Shown here: piece after piece, positions 20,113 to 30,729 of the stretch
Position numbering within the stretch: position 1 is the first letter of the stretch
Layout of the letters: every line of letters begins with the position of its first letter
NCBI GenBank assembly: GCA_946406115.1
Contig: OX291552.1
Span: 682,001-746,000, forward strand
Source: Apoda limacodes
Taxonomy: Eukaryota; Arthropoda; Insecta; Lepidoptera; Limacodidae
DNA: 64,000 nucleotides
Direction of reading: 5' to 3'
Translations under genes and position numbers: made by a program
The notes under the pieces: model-generated
Database searches by the model: none
Told to the model about the DNA's origin: nothing
What the model saw: only the letters and a program-made list of their open reading frames with translations

Positions 20113-20602
20113 GGGGTTCCGTGCCTCAAAAGGAAAAAAGGAACCCTTATAGGACCTCTTTGTTGTACGTCTGTCTGTCCGTCAAGATCCTTCTCAGAAA
20201 CGCGTAAAGGTATGAAATTGAAATAAACATCATATATTTAGTATTTGATATTACAGTCCCTATATACAGTCCCTTGAAGCTGTAAAAAAATCAAGCTTCT
20301 TCGTCAAAGCAATAAAAAAATATGCCCAAAATACGGTTATTTTTGTCGGTTACGGGTCCCGTTGACCTAAAACCATGAAATTTGGCAAGAAGAAATGCCA
20401 TGTAGCACACATAAAGAAAAAAAATCTGAAAACCGTAAATTTATTATACTTATTTGCAGTTGGTAAACTAATTGCGAGCTATGTCGATTTTTTGGGAAAA
20501 CAGCTGTCCAACGTAAAAGTTAAGTTCGTCCTGCAATACAGTTTACCTTTTACGGAACCCTCGGTGCGCGAGTCCGATTCGCACTTGGCCGATTTTTTTT
20601 AA
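20113..20602 (+). repeat. Family A interspersed repeat, near full length
   Basis: Starts GGGGTTCCGTGCCTCAAAAG and ends GCGCGAGTCCGATTCGCAC...TTGGCCGATTTTTTTT, with the internal CTGTCTGTCCGTCAAGATCC and CATGAAATTTGGCAAG motifs. Both ends are those of the 46812-47430 copy. Non-coding; probably a non-autonomous mobile repeat. The class is uncertain (SINE-like or Helitron-like). Confidence 0.75.
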
Positions 20603-20694
20603 TATACAATATAAATGAAAATTAGGCGCAAATATTATATATTATACGCAACTTTGTATTAAGAATCTTAACAAATATTTAAAAAAAATGTATT

Positions 20695-20990
20695 ACAGGG
20701 GCCCAGTTTGAAACAGATTATATGTACTAGAGGTGTTAAGTTTGAAACAGATTAAATAATGTATTAAAGGGACCGAGTTTGAAACGGATTATATAAATGA
20801 ATAAGAGGGCCCAAGTTGGAGACACTAATATTATAAAGAGGAAAGATTTGTATTTGTGTATGTTTGTAACGAATAAACTCAAAAACTACTGAACCAATTA
20901 AAAAAAAAAAATCACTATTAGAATTCTAAGTTATCCCTGAGTAACATAGGCTATATTTATTACTAGGAAAAAATAGGGATCCTTACTAAA
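20695..20990. repeat. Short ~38-bp tandem repeat, then a lepidopteran repeat fragment
   Basis: Three to four imperfect units containing GTTTGAAACAGATTATAT run 20695-20845. From 20845, TTTGTAACGAATAAACTCAA followed by CTACTGAACCAATT is a widely shared insect repeat motif, usually from non-LTR element remnants. Confidence 0.55.
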
Positions 20991-20994
20991 ACTT

Positions 20995-22890
20995 CAATAA
21001 TGTACTCAAGGTGTAAAAAATATTGCCATAAAATGTTTTTCATTGCATGCGCTGCGAAAAATATTGATTTTAGAACAAAAAATGTTCTACAATATTAAAG
21101 AACATATTAATATCTATAAAAAACTTCGTAATACCCTATGTCCAACTATTGTAGTTATGTTTTTACATTTAAAAAAAATTATAAAATGTTATGCATACCT
21201 TTGTATTAACCCTTATCCAAATAAATCATTTCGTATTCAAGACTGTTTCAATACCTGTAGATGTAGTTTACTTTTAAATTATTCAAATCGGACATTAAAG
21301 ATATTACGAATTTAAAAATGTATTGACATTTTTAAATTCTATACAAATTACAAATAGAAAACCGCGCCGCGCCGTGATTGGCTCATACGCGAGGTCGGCT
21401 CCCTGCTCCCTCCCTACGCAGCGGACGCAACAGACATAATAATATTTTGACTTTTTCCAAGGAAAAAAACTTGGCAAGTAAAAATAGGTTTTTGAATAAA
21501 AATATAAATTGTAATGTAAAAAAAACTACTTATTTCATGCATAAAGATACATTTACTCTTCGTGTAAACCAAATTGTTTAAAAAATAAAAGTACAGAAAA
21601 GTTTACAAAAATGTGTTAGGTATTTAAAACAAAATGTAGCCAAACTGTGTCCACTCTGAGAGTCAACTCTATACAACATGTTAGGTAAATGGTGTATACT
21701 CCCGTTACGTACGTGTGCACCATATATCATTTGAATACTATGCCGATATCAGAAGGTGGAAATTGTGAACTGTGTAATTGACCAATTTCCATACAAACTA
21801 AATCAATGTTTTCCTCACTTAATTTTTGCACAACCCTAACTTTTAATCAAATACGACTTACGCGCCACGGCATAAAAATTTCTTCGGTATCTATAAGAGC
21901 CTAGTACTTTAGCGTATCCGCGCACGGGGCGCGTGAAAATGCAAACTTTAATAACTAAAACAAAAAAACTAATAATAATTTACAGGCTTACGCATCTGAC
22001 CACACACGACGATATTTATGACGATCACAAAGCACAGTATCCACGTATGTCATCTTTGATCCACAGTCACTATTCACAATCACTATGCACCAATTCTTTC
22101 GTCTATCCATCACTGTCGACAATCTCCCAAACTCTGCAGTGGTTGACTACTTCAAGGACTAAACCACCGCGTCGGCTACTGGTAGTAGGATCCTCTTCGA
22201 GATCTTGGCCTCCCTTCGCTATCACGTTTGTGAAAGTTTCCAGTTTCGTGAAGCCTGTGTGAAAACAGCGTAATCTTGGGATACGCTGGTCTGCCGGTCA
22301 CGTCCCGCTTTACCTTACGCACATGTATGTTGCAAAACACCAAATCACCGTAGTTTGTTATAGTAGAAATCATATCACTGAATTTGACACTATACATGTA
22401 CGAACAAGATAGAAAAACACTACTGACCTTATTTAATTCGATTATCGGCATTTTCAAAGTGATCTGTAGCGCCGCGCCCCGGGCTAAATAGGTGTTGCCA
22501 TACTTTGCACTACATACATTGATTTAAAAATACCTATTCCCCCGAGTAAAAAATTCTCCTGAAATTTAAAAGACTTAATTTAGTAAAATAACAATAAACG
22601 ACTAGTGCGTTCGTTTATTTAGATAATAATTTAAGGATATTTCTTAAGGACCCATATAAATACTTAAGTACCTACTGATTTTTGTTTAAGCGCTAGATGC
22701 CATTAACTGTGAAGTTTCATGAACGACTTTTTTATTTAGCGCTGCAAATCGAGCATAATATGCCAATTAATCCAAATCAACAAAAATTACAAAAGTGGGA
22801 AAAGACATGGTACAAAACAAAAATTGACACCAAATAAAAAAAAAACATAAAATAATTGTAGTTAATTACTAGTAGTAATTTCATTAAAAT
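20995..22890. other. No gene supported; GC patches
   Basis: AT-rich, with a GC-rich patch at 21360-21430 (CGCGCCGCGCCGTGATTGGC) and a moderately GC-rich stretch at 22160-22320. Open frames of 90-109 codons at 21043, 21933 and 22176 have no recognisable domain or splice context. A promoter-like or exon role for the GC patches cannot be shown. Confidence 0.35.
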
Positions 22891-22893
22891 GTT

Positions 22894-22898
22894 GTCAA
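22894..22898. repeat. Target-site duplication GTCAA (one side)
   Basis: The same five bases GTCAA occur at 29967-29971 directly outside the other LTR; 5 bp is usual for BEL/Pao integrases. Confidence 0.9.
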
Positions 22899-23398
22899 TG
22901 GCGGCGCGTTAATGTAGTTTCTATAGGGCGCTGGGGCGCAATAAAAAATAAGGTTGATGAACTATTAAAACCAATATGCACATACACAGAGAAAGGAGAA
23001 TGAGATCTCAAAAACTGCTGTGGAAGGTTATTAAATGAAGCAGTATGAAAGGAAAAAATACCTCGAAAATAATGGCGGTGCTTCTGGCAGATCTGCAGAC
23101 CCTTAGATTTACGTCATAAATCCTGGGTATTTTCTTTCATAGTTTTGACCTCCGTCAACACCAACACGCGCAAAAGACAGTTCTGAGGTCACACTTATAA
23201 AACACCAAAATTCACGGTTTATTAAAAGTGGATGTGCATAGCATCGTTGTCTTTCCTTGACTGTTCAATTCGGATGTGAAAGCATCCGCCCTCTTCTTGT
23301 ATAGGCGAGGTATGGGTAGGAGAAAAAGGGATAGGAGATCACAGTATATGTGCAATTTTATATCATTAATTACACTACTACACTAGGTGGCGCAACCA
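22899..23398 (-). repeat. 3' LTR of the BEL/Pao element
   Basis: 500 bp, TGGCGGCGCG...GGCGCAACCA on the plus strand, matching 29467-29966. In element orientation this is the downstream LTR. Compared with its partner, five of about six differences fall within 23123-23158. Confidence 0.93.
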
Positions 23399-23416
23399 TT
23401 TTCCCCCTCCTTGAAG
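23399..23416 (-). promoter_or_regulatory. Polypurine tract for plus-strand DNA synthesis
   Basis: Read on the minus strand, AAGGAGGGGGAAAA abuts the first base of the 3' LTR, the expected position and composition of the PPT. Confidence 0.8.
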
Positions 23417-23513
23417 GATTTCCTTCAAAAAAAAAAAAAAAATATCAATCTAATTTTAGAAACATGCAAAAAAAAAAAGACAAAAATAAAACTAGAATTG
23501 CGGTATATTATTA

Positions 23514-26234
23514 TTATTGTTCAGGTAGCGGGCAAAGTCGCACTACCGGACGAAGGTACGACCCTGTACGAGTTTTAACTCTGACGACGCGTGTCACCCC
23601 GTCTTTAGCCGGAAAAACTTCCTCAACAATACCTAAAGGCCAGTGTAAAGGAGGGGTGTTCTCCATATTAAGAATTACAATTGTTCCTATCTTAATGGGA
23701 TTTGCAGGTGTATTCCACTTTTCTCTAATTAATAATGTGTGCAAGTAGTCTGACCTCCAACGCTGCCAAAAAGATTTAACTAATCTATCCAATAATAAAT
23801 GTCGTGAATGCAGATTAAGCCGGTCAGCATCATCTGATGCGGGTAAATATTTAAGCGGTGTTAACGATAAAAAATGAGCTGGTGTTAACGCAATAGGTTC
23901 TGACGGGTCACTGGAAAGTGTTCTACACAGAGGTCGAGTGTTCATAACTGCCTCTACCTGCGTTAAAACAGTTGTTAATTCCTCAAGTGTCAAAATTTGT
24001 TCGCCTATTACTCTAAATAAATGAGCCTTTAGACTCTTGATATTGGCCTCCCAGTTCCCACCAAAATGAGGAGCAGCTGGAGGATTTAAATGCCAATGGA
24101 TGCGATTATCGACTAATACATGCGAAAATTGGGTATTTAAATGATTGGAAGACAAAAACTCAAATATCTCATTGAGTTTTCTTTTGGCACCAACAAAATT
24201 TGTCCCATTGTCCGAATAAATGAATGAAACAGGGCCACGGCGTGATAAAAAACGTTTAAAAGCGGACAAGAAGCTAGTAGTGCTTAACTCAGATGTGAGC
24301 TCGATATGCACTGCGCGTGTTGTGAGGCACACAAAGAGACAAATGTATGCCTTTTGGGAACGATTACCACGGCCACGAGATAGTGTTACCTTCAGCGGAC
24401 CAGCAAAATCAATACCTGTGTGAGTGAATGCCTTTATAGACTGCGTGACACGACAAGGCTTATGACTGGCCATTTCAGGAAAAGTTTGACGTGGACGAAC
24501 ACGAAAACAAGGAATACATTTGTATATCCTCGTGCGGATTAAATTTCGAGCAGAAAAAATCCAATATTTTTGACGCAAAATGGATAATAACAACGTTGGC
24601 CCAGCGTGACAATTTACCTTATGGTGATGATCAACAATCAGATCTACAATATGATTTTTACGCGGTAGAATAATAGGATGTTTCTGGTCGTAGCTTAGTG
24701 ATGAATTGTGTAAACGGCCACCTACATGCACTAAACCATCATCAATGAACGGCTTCAAACGTTGGAATGCGGTACTACAAGACTGATTTGCGTTTAATTT
24801 AGAAATTTGATCTTCAAAATAAAAAATCTGAATCTCTCTTAATACCTTATGTTCAACAAACTCAAGGTCAGATGCGATTATAAATTTGCGTTGCGGGAGA
24901 AGCTTAAGAAAACGAAAAACATAAACTAACGTACGAAGAAATTTTGACCATGACGAAATGCGTGTTGAAAGAGTCATAATTATCGACTCTGGCTTGATGG
25001 TTGCTGCCAAAGAATGCGTCTTTTCTTCTGGAACCTCAGCTATTTCTGACGCGTTAAATGCGCTAATAGGCCACTGAGATGGATCTAACTTGATCCAAGA
25101 AGGTCCAGTGAACCAAAGAGGATGGTCAATGATCTGAGCAGGAGTAATTCCACGTGAAAGACAATCAGCGGGATTAATGGCACCTGCACAATGGTAGAAA
25201 TGACAACACGGTAATTCTGATTGTATTTTGGTCACCCTATTAGCAACAAACGTTCCCCATCGGTGCGGAGAAGAATGAACCCAGCACAATGCAACCGTGG
25301 AATCTGAAAACGCAAATACTTCAGAAATGTTTATACGGTTATTACAAGCCGCGATAATAGTCTTTATAAGCCTAGCAAGTATTAATATGGCGCAGAGTTC
25401 AAGTCTAGCAAGAGAAATGACTTTTACAGGAGACACCTTTGATTTGGCACTGATCAAGTGTACTGTACGGGAACCTTCGTTATTTACTTGAAAGTAAACA
25501 ACAGCACCATATGCCTTCTCACTGGCATCTGCGAAGCCAACAATGATGACAGAGCTACCACCAGTAATACCAATATGACGCGGGAATTTCAAATTATTAA
25601 GAGCGGGCAGTTCATCATAAAATTGCTTCCATAACTTGCAGATGTGATCGGGTGGGAAGTCATCCCAGTCACTCTTGCACAACCAAAGCTGCTTAATTAG
25701 TAACTTGGCGTACAATACGACGGGAGCGACAAACCCCATAACGTCCCATATTTTAGCAATACACGATAACATTACTCGTTTAGTGCATTTGAAATTCACA
25801 GGTGCAGTAACGGTAAGACAAAAGTTATCGGTATTAGGGGACCAAGACAAACCTAAAACCTTATGGGTATCTGTTTCACCAAATTCCTTTATAGATTCAA
25901 GCCGGTGTGATAACGGAATAGAGTTAAGAAGAGACTGTGAATTGCTCATCCACTTTACGAGATCAAAATTGCCTGCTTTCATAAGAGCAATCATAGACGC
26001 TACAGCCTCTACTGCGGAACCTTCCTCTACACTATACGCTACATCATCCATGTATAGACCAGTCTCCATTATTTCTTTAGCCAATGGAAATGTGTGACCG
26101 TGATCTATCAAGATCTGTCTTAAGGTTCTCAATGCGTGAAATGGACTAGATCGTAAACCGAAACATACGGTATTGAAATGGTACATTTTTAAGTCCTGCA
26201 GTGGCGAAAAACGGTATAAAATAAGTTCGGTCAC
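23514..26234 (-). CDS. BEL/Pao Pol, C-terminal part: reverse transcriptase, RNase H, integrase
   Basis: A 906-codon frame. RT continues with FGLRSSPFHALRTL and the catalytic YMDD at about residues 61-64; an RNase H-like region has VGFADASEKAYGA near 235 and NPADCLSRG. The integrase zinc region has HKVNCHAG and YKCIPCF; the integrase core has HTGIDFAGPL, YSDNGTNFVGA and HFGGNWEANIKSLK, giving the D, D and E; the end is the BEL-type C-terminal domain (WQRWRSDYLHTL). It overlaps the upstream pol frame at 26146-26234 in another frame, so a one-base-type shift has split pol within the RT. The open frame begins by convention at GTG; no native start is expected. Confidence 0.92.
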   Translation of the reverse strand: MTELILYRFSPLQDLKMYHFNTVCFGLRSSPFHALRTLRQILIDHGHTFPLAKEIMETGLYMDDVAYSVEEGSAVEAVASMIALMKAGNFDLVKWMSNSQSLLNSIPLSHRLESIKEFGETDTHKVLGLSWSPNTDNFCLTVTAPVNFKCTKRVMLSCIAKIWDVMGFVAPVVLYAKLLIKQLWLCKSDWDDFPPDHICKLWKQFYDELPALNNLKFPRHIGITGGSSVIIVGFADASEKAYGAVVYFQVNNEGSRTVHLISAKSKVSPVKVISLARLELCAILILARLIKTIIAACNNRINISEVFAFSDSTVALCWVHSSPHRWGTFVANRVTKIQSELPCCHFYHCAGAINPADCLSRGITPAQIIDHPLWFTGPSWIKLDPSQWPISAFNASEIAEVPEEKTHSLAATIKPESIIMTLSTRISSWSKFLRTLVYVFRFLKLLPQRKFIIASDLEFVEHKVLREIQIFYFEDQISKLNANQSCSTAFQRLKPFIDDGLVHVGGRLHNSSLSYDQKHPIILPRKNHIVDLIVDHHHKVNCHAGPTLLLSILRQKYWIFSARNLIRTRIYKCIPCFRVRPRQTFPEMASHKPCRVTQSIKAFTHTGIDFAGPLKVTLSRGRGNRSQKAYICLFVCLTTRAVHIELTSELSTTSFLSAFKRFLSRRGPVSFIYSDNGTNFVGAKRKLNEIFEFLSSNHLNTQFSHVLVDNRIHWHLNPPAAPHFGGNWEANIKSLKAHLFRVIGEQILTLEELTTVLTQVEAVMNTRPLCRTLSSDPSEPIALTPAHFLSLTPLKYLPASDDADRLNLHSRHLLLDRLVKSFWQRWRSDYLHTLLIREKWNTPANPIKIGTIVILNMENTPPLHWPLGIVEEVFPAKDGVTRVVRVKTRTGSYLRPVVRLCPLPEQ

Positions 26235-27651
26235 AATCTCTTATGTCAATACATAAAAACATCTGACGTATGTCTGCTGAAAGCGCTACTGGAAATAAGC
26301 GGAAATTGATCAAAATAGAGAATAAATTACCCTGTAAATTCTGACCACTGTACAATAAGTCATTTAAGGAGACCGAAGAAGTGGTCTTTGCGCTTGCATC
26401 ACACACCATGCGCAATCTAGTTGTGGTTTTGTCTTCTCTAAGAACGCCGTGGTGAGGTATTACATAAAAGGGGTAATTTTTATTCTCTTCGGATATAGGC
26501 GGCGCGGGTGACAAAATACCTTTGTCAAGATAGTCGCGGATAATACTATCATAAGCTTCTTTTAGTTGAGAGCAGGCTGCAAGTTTACGTTCGAGGCATT
26601 CAAAGCGTCTTTTAGCATTTGCGAAAGAATCGCCAAGAGTAAATACATCGGCTTTAAACGGCAGAGCCACTGTGTACTGGCCAGTGGTTGGGTCGCGAGT
26701 AGTGGTGTGGCAATAAAATTCTTCGTATGCAATATCGTCTGGGCTTTGAACAGAAAAAGATTTTATTTCTTCCAATTCCCAGAATTTTGTAATTAAATCT
26801 TCAACCCTTTGAGGTTGAATGCAGCAACATGAGATAGTAGACGCGGGATTATTAATTAATGCGGGAGCGGAGCCGAGAACAACGTACCCGAAAACCGTTT
26901 CAAAAGCGTGCGGAGAACCTAAGGAACCTTGAACCCTATTAGGTAATAAAAGATGCGGAAATAGCTCAGCGCCAATCAAAATATCGATATTACCCGGCAC
27001 AGCGTATGCGTCGTCCGCTAGCGGTAAATTACTAAATTCGGAAAGAGCGGATTCATTTACCTTTGTAGTAGGTAGGCATTCAGTTACCTTATCTACAACT
27101 AGAGATTTTATATTATAAAAAATGTGTCGATTGAAGCGTGAGAATATTTTAAAATGAACGGAACCATTTATTTCCTGGGTAGAACCTCCGACACCTTTCA
27201 CCAATGAACGTGTAGGTATTTGTTGCAAACCTAGACGTACACAAGTTTCATTTTTTATCAGATGACTTTGAGACGCACTGTCTAAAATACACCTTAAAAT
27301 ATGTTCATTACCCTGAGAATCGAAAACAATTACGCGAGCAGTAGCTAGTAAAATAGTACTAGGTGAAGTTAAAATGTTTTTATTATGTATCTTATTATTA
27401 TTACTCGGGTTTAAACTGCAAAGCGTGACGTCAGTACGAGTAAAGTTTGCCGGTGAGTGTCTATGAGGCTGCGGTGCGGGCGGTGACGGCACTGACTGCA
27501 GCGCGAGCGACTGATAAGGGCTAACAGGTTTTAATTCCGACTGCGTAGCTGCCACAGAGCGCGAAGTATTGGGATCATTGGAGGTGGCATTCATATTGTT
27601 GTCAAAATGCAACATCGTGTGATGTTTATTACCACATTTTTTACAAGACAT
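26146..27651 (-). CDS. BEL/Pao Pol, N-terminal part: protease and start of reverse transcriptase
   Basis: A 501-codon frame starting in a zinc knuckle (CKKCGNKHHTMLH). A proline-rich linker leads to the aspartic protease with CILDSASQSHLI (active Asp at about 124) and the RT with FYVIPHHGVLRED, RLRMVCDASAKT and ALSADIRQMFLCIDI (motif A). It is in the same frame as gag, separated only by TAA at 27784-27786, and loses the RT frame at about 26225-26231. In BEL elements gag and pol usually form one ORF. Confidence 0.9.
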   Translation of the reverse strand: MSCKKCGNKHHTMLHFDNNMNATSNDPNTSRSVAATQSELKPVSPYQSLALQSVPSPPAPQPHRHSPANFTRTDVTLCSLNPSNNNKIHNKNILTSPSTILLATARVIVFDSQGNEHILRCILDSASQSHLIKNETCVRLGLQQIPTRSLVKGVGGSTQEINGSVHFKIFSRFNRHIFYNIKSLVVDKVTECLPTTKVNESALSEFSNLPLADDAYAVPGNIDILIGAELFPHLLLPNRVQGSLGSPHAFETVFGYVVLGSAPALINNPASTISCCCIQPQRVEDLITKFWELEEIKSFSVQSPDDIAYEEFYCHTTTRDPTTGQYTVALPFKADVFTLGDSFANAKRRFECLERKLAACSQLKEAYDSIIRDYLDKGILSPAPPISEENKNYPFYVIPHHGVLREDKTTTRLRMVCDASAKTTSSVSLNDLLYSGQNLQGNLFSILINFRLFPVALSADIRQMFLCIDIRDCDRTYFIPFFATAGLKNVPFQYRMFRFTI

Positions 27652-27783
27652 GCTTGAATTACAAAAAAGTGTTTTATGCTTATCACTTAGACAGTTAACG
27701 CAAAATTTATTATTTTTAATGAATTTAAATCTTTCAAATGCAGTTAAATTTTGAAATTTCGTACATTTATAAAAAATTTCATG

Positions 27784-28806
27784 TTATGATGCACCATTGC
27801 ATAAAGAAAACGTTTTAGATTGTGAATTAGAGGATGCAGCTGCCGTATTTATAAAGGTGTGCGTAACCTTTGATTTTGATGCGAACTCCAGCTTACGATC
27901 CGGTGCCCGTTTCGTAGTTTCATGTTTTGACGTTAAAGTCCTATGGAGTATTTTAATGCGATCGCGAATGAAACTGATGAGACTGTCAAACTTAGGTATT
28001 TCAGAATCTCTCTGATCCATTTCAAATAAACGAATAGTTTCAGGGTCTAGTTTCTTCAGCCCCATGTACAAAAATATAAAATCACAAAGATCACTTAATT
28101 TTAAATTTTTAAGCGCACATACCGATGACACAAAATTATCTAAAAAATTCTCTAAATTTTCTGCGGTCGCGAATGAAATAGGTTTAGTATCAAATATTCG
28201 GTCTAGATATGAAGTTGATAGCACTCTTTTGTCTTCAAATCTGGCTACCAGCATATTAAGCAAAATATTATACTTATCGCCATCTAGCGTTATGCCTGCA
28301 CATATAGATTTTGCCTTGCCCGTCAATCTTCCAACTAAATAATATATTTTTTCTGCGTCAGTAAGATCTTCGTTTTTGTGGACTGTATTTAAAAAACTCG
28401 CGTAAAACAGTGGCCAATTACGGGGATCGCCAGAAAATTCCGGGAGACTTAACGGCGGAAGACGCGGTCTTTCAGACTTTATTTCAGTTTTAATATCCGA
28501 ATTTTGACTCTTACGACCTTCTGACAATGTTGATAATTTCCGCTTAATGCGACAAAAAATATCTTCAAATGCGACCCAAGACTTAAAATTAGGTACATAA
28601 TCGGGTTTTAATTTTAATTTTTGCGTATTTATTTGTTTTAAGGTATTTTGATAACTCGTACGTATATCATCAATTGTTTCTGAGTTAGACAAAAACGATT
28701 CAAGAAATGAATCGTCATCCAAATTCTGCGACAAAACGTAAGTACTTTGCATACGTTCAAAATACGTAGCAAGTAGCGATTCTAAAATAGGAATTTGTTC
28801 AGACAT
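27784..28806 (-). CDS. BEL/Pao Gag
   Basis: Chosen start MSEQIPILESLL at 28806; an in-frame ATG at 28869 would add a 21-residue hydrophobic leader that does not fit Gag. The protein has an N-terminal helical region, then the capsid-type domain with LPEFSGDPRNWPLFYASF typical of BEL Gag (DUF1759), and a basic tail. It ends at TAA 27784-27786 just inside the first zinc knuckle (SLCNGAS); the codons after the stop continue the knuckle and reach pol in the same frame. The stop may be a mutation or a read-through site. Confidence 0.88.
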   Translation of the reverse strand: MSEQIPILESLLATYFERMQSTYVLSQNLDDDSFLESFLSNSETIDDIRTSYQNTLKQINTQKLKLKPDYVPNFKSWVAFEDIFCRIKRKLSTLSEGRKSQNSDIKTEIKSERPRLPPLSLPEFSGDPRNWPLFYASFLNTVHKNEDLTDAEKIYYLVGRLTGKAKSICAGITLDGDKYNILLNMLVARFEDKRVLSTSYLDRIFDTKPISFATAENLENFLDNFVSSVCALKNLKLSDLCDFIFLYMGLKKLDPETIRLFEMDQRDSEIPKFDSLISFIRDRIKILHRTLTSKHETTKRAPDRKLEFASKSKVTHTFINTAAASSNSQSKTFSLCNGAS

Positions 28807-29443
28807 GACCCTTGTTAATAAATAAACTAAAATGCAAAACAAACAGCGTTGAAAGGTAAAATATTGCACACAGGAATGCTAAGTACAAAAATATTATTTA
28901 ATTACCAATAAATATGTTGTATGTAAACAAAGTGAAATAAATACTATGCGGTAAAAGTTATATGTAATAACAATAAGGTGTTACTTTAAACTAGCCAATT
29001 AGTGATGGTAGCTACCTACTGTTACTAGTATTATTACAAGAAGTTTGAATAAGGTTGTTTACAACTACTGCGATGAATATTATCATAAAGTAATCTCGGT
29101 TATAGTTCGAATGTGGCAAAGAAAGACACGAGCAATGAATCACGCGGGTAGTATAAGCGAACGAAACGCGTTATCTTCAATGTGTTTTATGTTCACAAAA
29201 CGTAGTTCGTATTACTTACAATTCAATATTAACTCGTTACGATAAACTAAAAAATATGAGAATGATGCGGGAATTTATTTTTGTGGAAACAGTAAAATAA
29301 CGAATATTTTAACGTAACGGGTAACTAATTTTTAAGAAATAAGTTGCGAATTACTTACAAGAATGCGGAAAATATTGAAAATAGCTCTTAAAATTAAAAA
29401 ACGTTTATATTAGAAAAGTGTGTTAAGCGATTAAATATATGAC
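28807..29443 (-). other. Untranslated leader of the BEL/Pao element
   Basis: About 640 bp between the PBS and the Gag start with no long frame in sense. It presumably holds packaging signals; none can be recognised by eye. Confidence 0.5.
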
Positions 29444-29461
29444 ATCCGTCGAGAAGGACCA
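29444..29461 (-). promoter_or_regulatory. Primer binding site
   Basis: Read on the minus strand, TGGTCCTTCTCGACGGAT starts five bases after the 5' LTR. The leading TGG pairs with the CCA end of a tRNA. I did not identify which tRNA. Confidence 0.7.
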
Positions 29462-29466
29462 TAAAA

Positions 29467-29966
29467 TGGCGGCGCGTTAATGTAGTTTCCATAGGGCGCT
29501 GGGGCGCAATAAAAAATAAGGTTGATGAACTATTAAAACCAATATGCACATACACAGAGAAAGGAGAATGAGATCTCAAAAACTGCTGTGGAAGGTTATT
29601 AAATGAAGCAGTATGAAAGGAAAAAATACCTCGAAAATAATGGCGGTGCTTCTGGCAGATCTGCAGACCCTTAGATTTACGTCATAAATCTTGGGTATTT
29701 TCTTCAATAGTTTTGACCACCGTCAATACCAACACGCGCAAAAGACAGTTCTGAGGTCACACTTATAAAACACCAAAATTCACGGTTTATTAAAAGTGGA
29801 TGTGCATAGCATCGTTGTCTTTCCTTGACTGTTCAATTCGGATGTGAAAGCATCCGCCCTCTTCTTGTATAGGCGAGGTATGGGTAGGAGAAAAAGGGAT
29901 AGGAGATCACAGTATATGTGCAATTTTATATCATTAATTACACTACTACACTAGGTGGCGCAACCA
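29467..29966 (-). repeat. 5' LTR of the BEL/Pao element
   Basis: 500 bp, partner of 22899-23398. It should contain the promoter and poly(A) site; no clear TATA box stands out. Confidence 0.93.
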
Positions 29967-30157
29967 GTCAATATTCTGAAACTAAACTATTTTTTAATGG
30001 GTTAAATTGGTATTGTATTGACATATGAGCACGCTTTTTATATGATGTATAAAAGATTAACTAGTGAGTTTATTTGCTTCTCGGTAGTAAAGCATTACGA
30101 ACCTTCCAATCTTCTCCTCTTATATTTTGTTCCTTTACTACACACATTGTAACAAAT

Positions 30158-30728
30158 ACAATCGAAGTTTTATTGGAGTTGCTTGAGTGTGTCATGCTCT
30201 CTAAAAGTGTCTCTGCGGTGGTGGCGTGTGTGTCGGGTCGTTACGTTCCCTAAAATATGGTTGAGCGAAGCGATGGCTGATTCATGTGTCATACTCGTGA
30301 ACGGGTGCCGCCTGTGGAGGCTGGTCTGCTCTTGCAAACTTCTTTGTATTCTTAGTATTTAGTCTTACTTTTTTGTTTTGTTTATTAATACTGTAAGACA
30401 TTGATTATTTCTTAGTGATGAATACATAAATAAAGTCTTTTTTATATTAGATACTTTTTTATGTTGTGCTTGTGCTTTATATTCCATGTTTTTTTTATGT
30501 TTGTAATGGAAAGTGTCCTTTTATGATAGGGAGGGCATTTTCCAATATTTTAATTGGACGCTGTAAGAGAAAGGGAGAAAAGAAATGCCCTTGCTGAGTT
30601 TCTTGCCGGTTCTTCTCAGTACAAGGTCTCCCGCCCTGTAGACTTACGAACCGATGGTATAGTGACATTCATAAGTGCTCAATTATTGTAGCCTAAACTG
30701 AATAAATTATATTGAATTTGAATTTGCT
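30158..30728 (+). repeat. 575-bp interspersed element, copy 2
   Basis: Same 5' start (ACAATCGAAGTTTTATTGG) and same 3' end as 17498-18082, about 98% identical by eye. A shared 5' start in both copies argues for a defined short element and not random 5' truncation of a long one. Confidence 0.75.
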
Positions 30729-30729
30729 T

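Larger units (their letters stand above)
22899..29966 (-). mobile_element. Complete BEL/Pao LTR retrotransposon
   Basis: A 7068-bp element on the minus strand with two 500-bp LTRs (22899-23398 and 29467-29966), both TGG...CCA, flanked by the same 5-bp target duplication GTCAA (22894-22898 and 29967-29971). Inside are a PBS-like site, gag, protease, RT/RNase H, integrase and a purine tract. The LTRs differ at about six positions by eye, so the insertion is young. The gag-pol frame carries one stop codon and one frameshift. Confidence 0.95.

Noticed and set aside
22176..22457. 93-codon minus-strand frame with basic C-terminus
   Set aside because: No domain and no convincing splice sites or homologue from memory.
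24220..26097. Plus-strand frames within the BEL element
   Set aside because: Antisense shadows of the pol gene.
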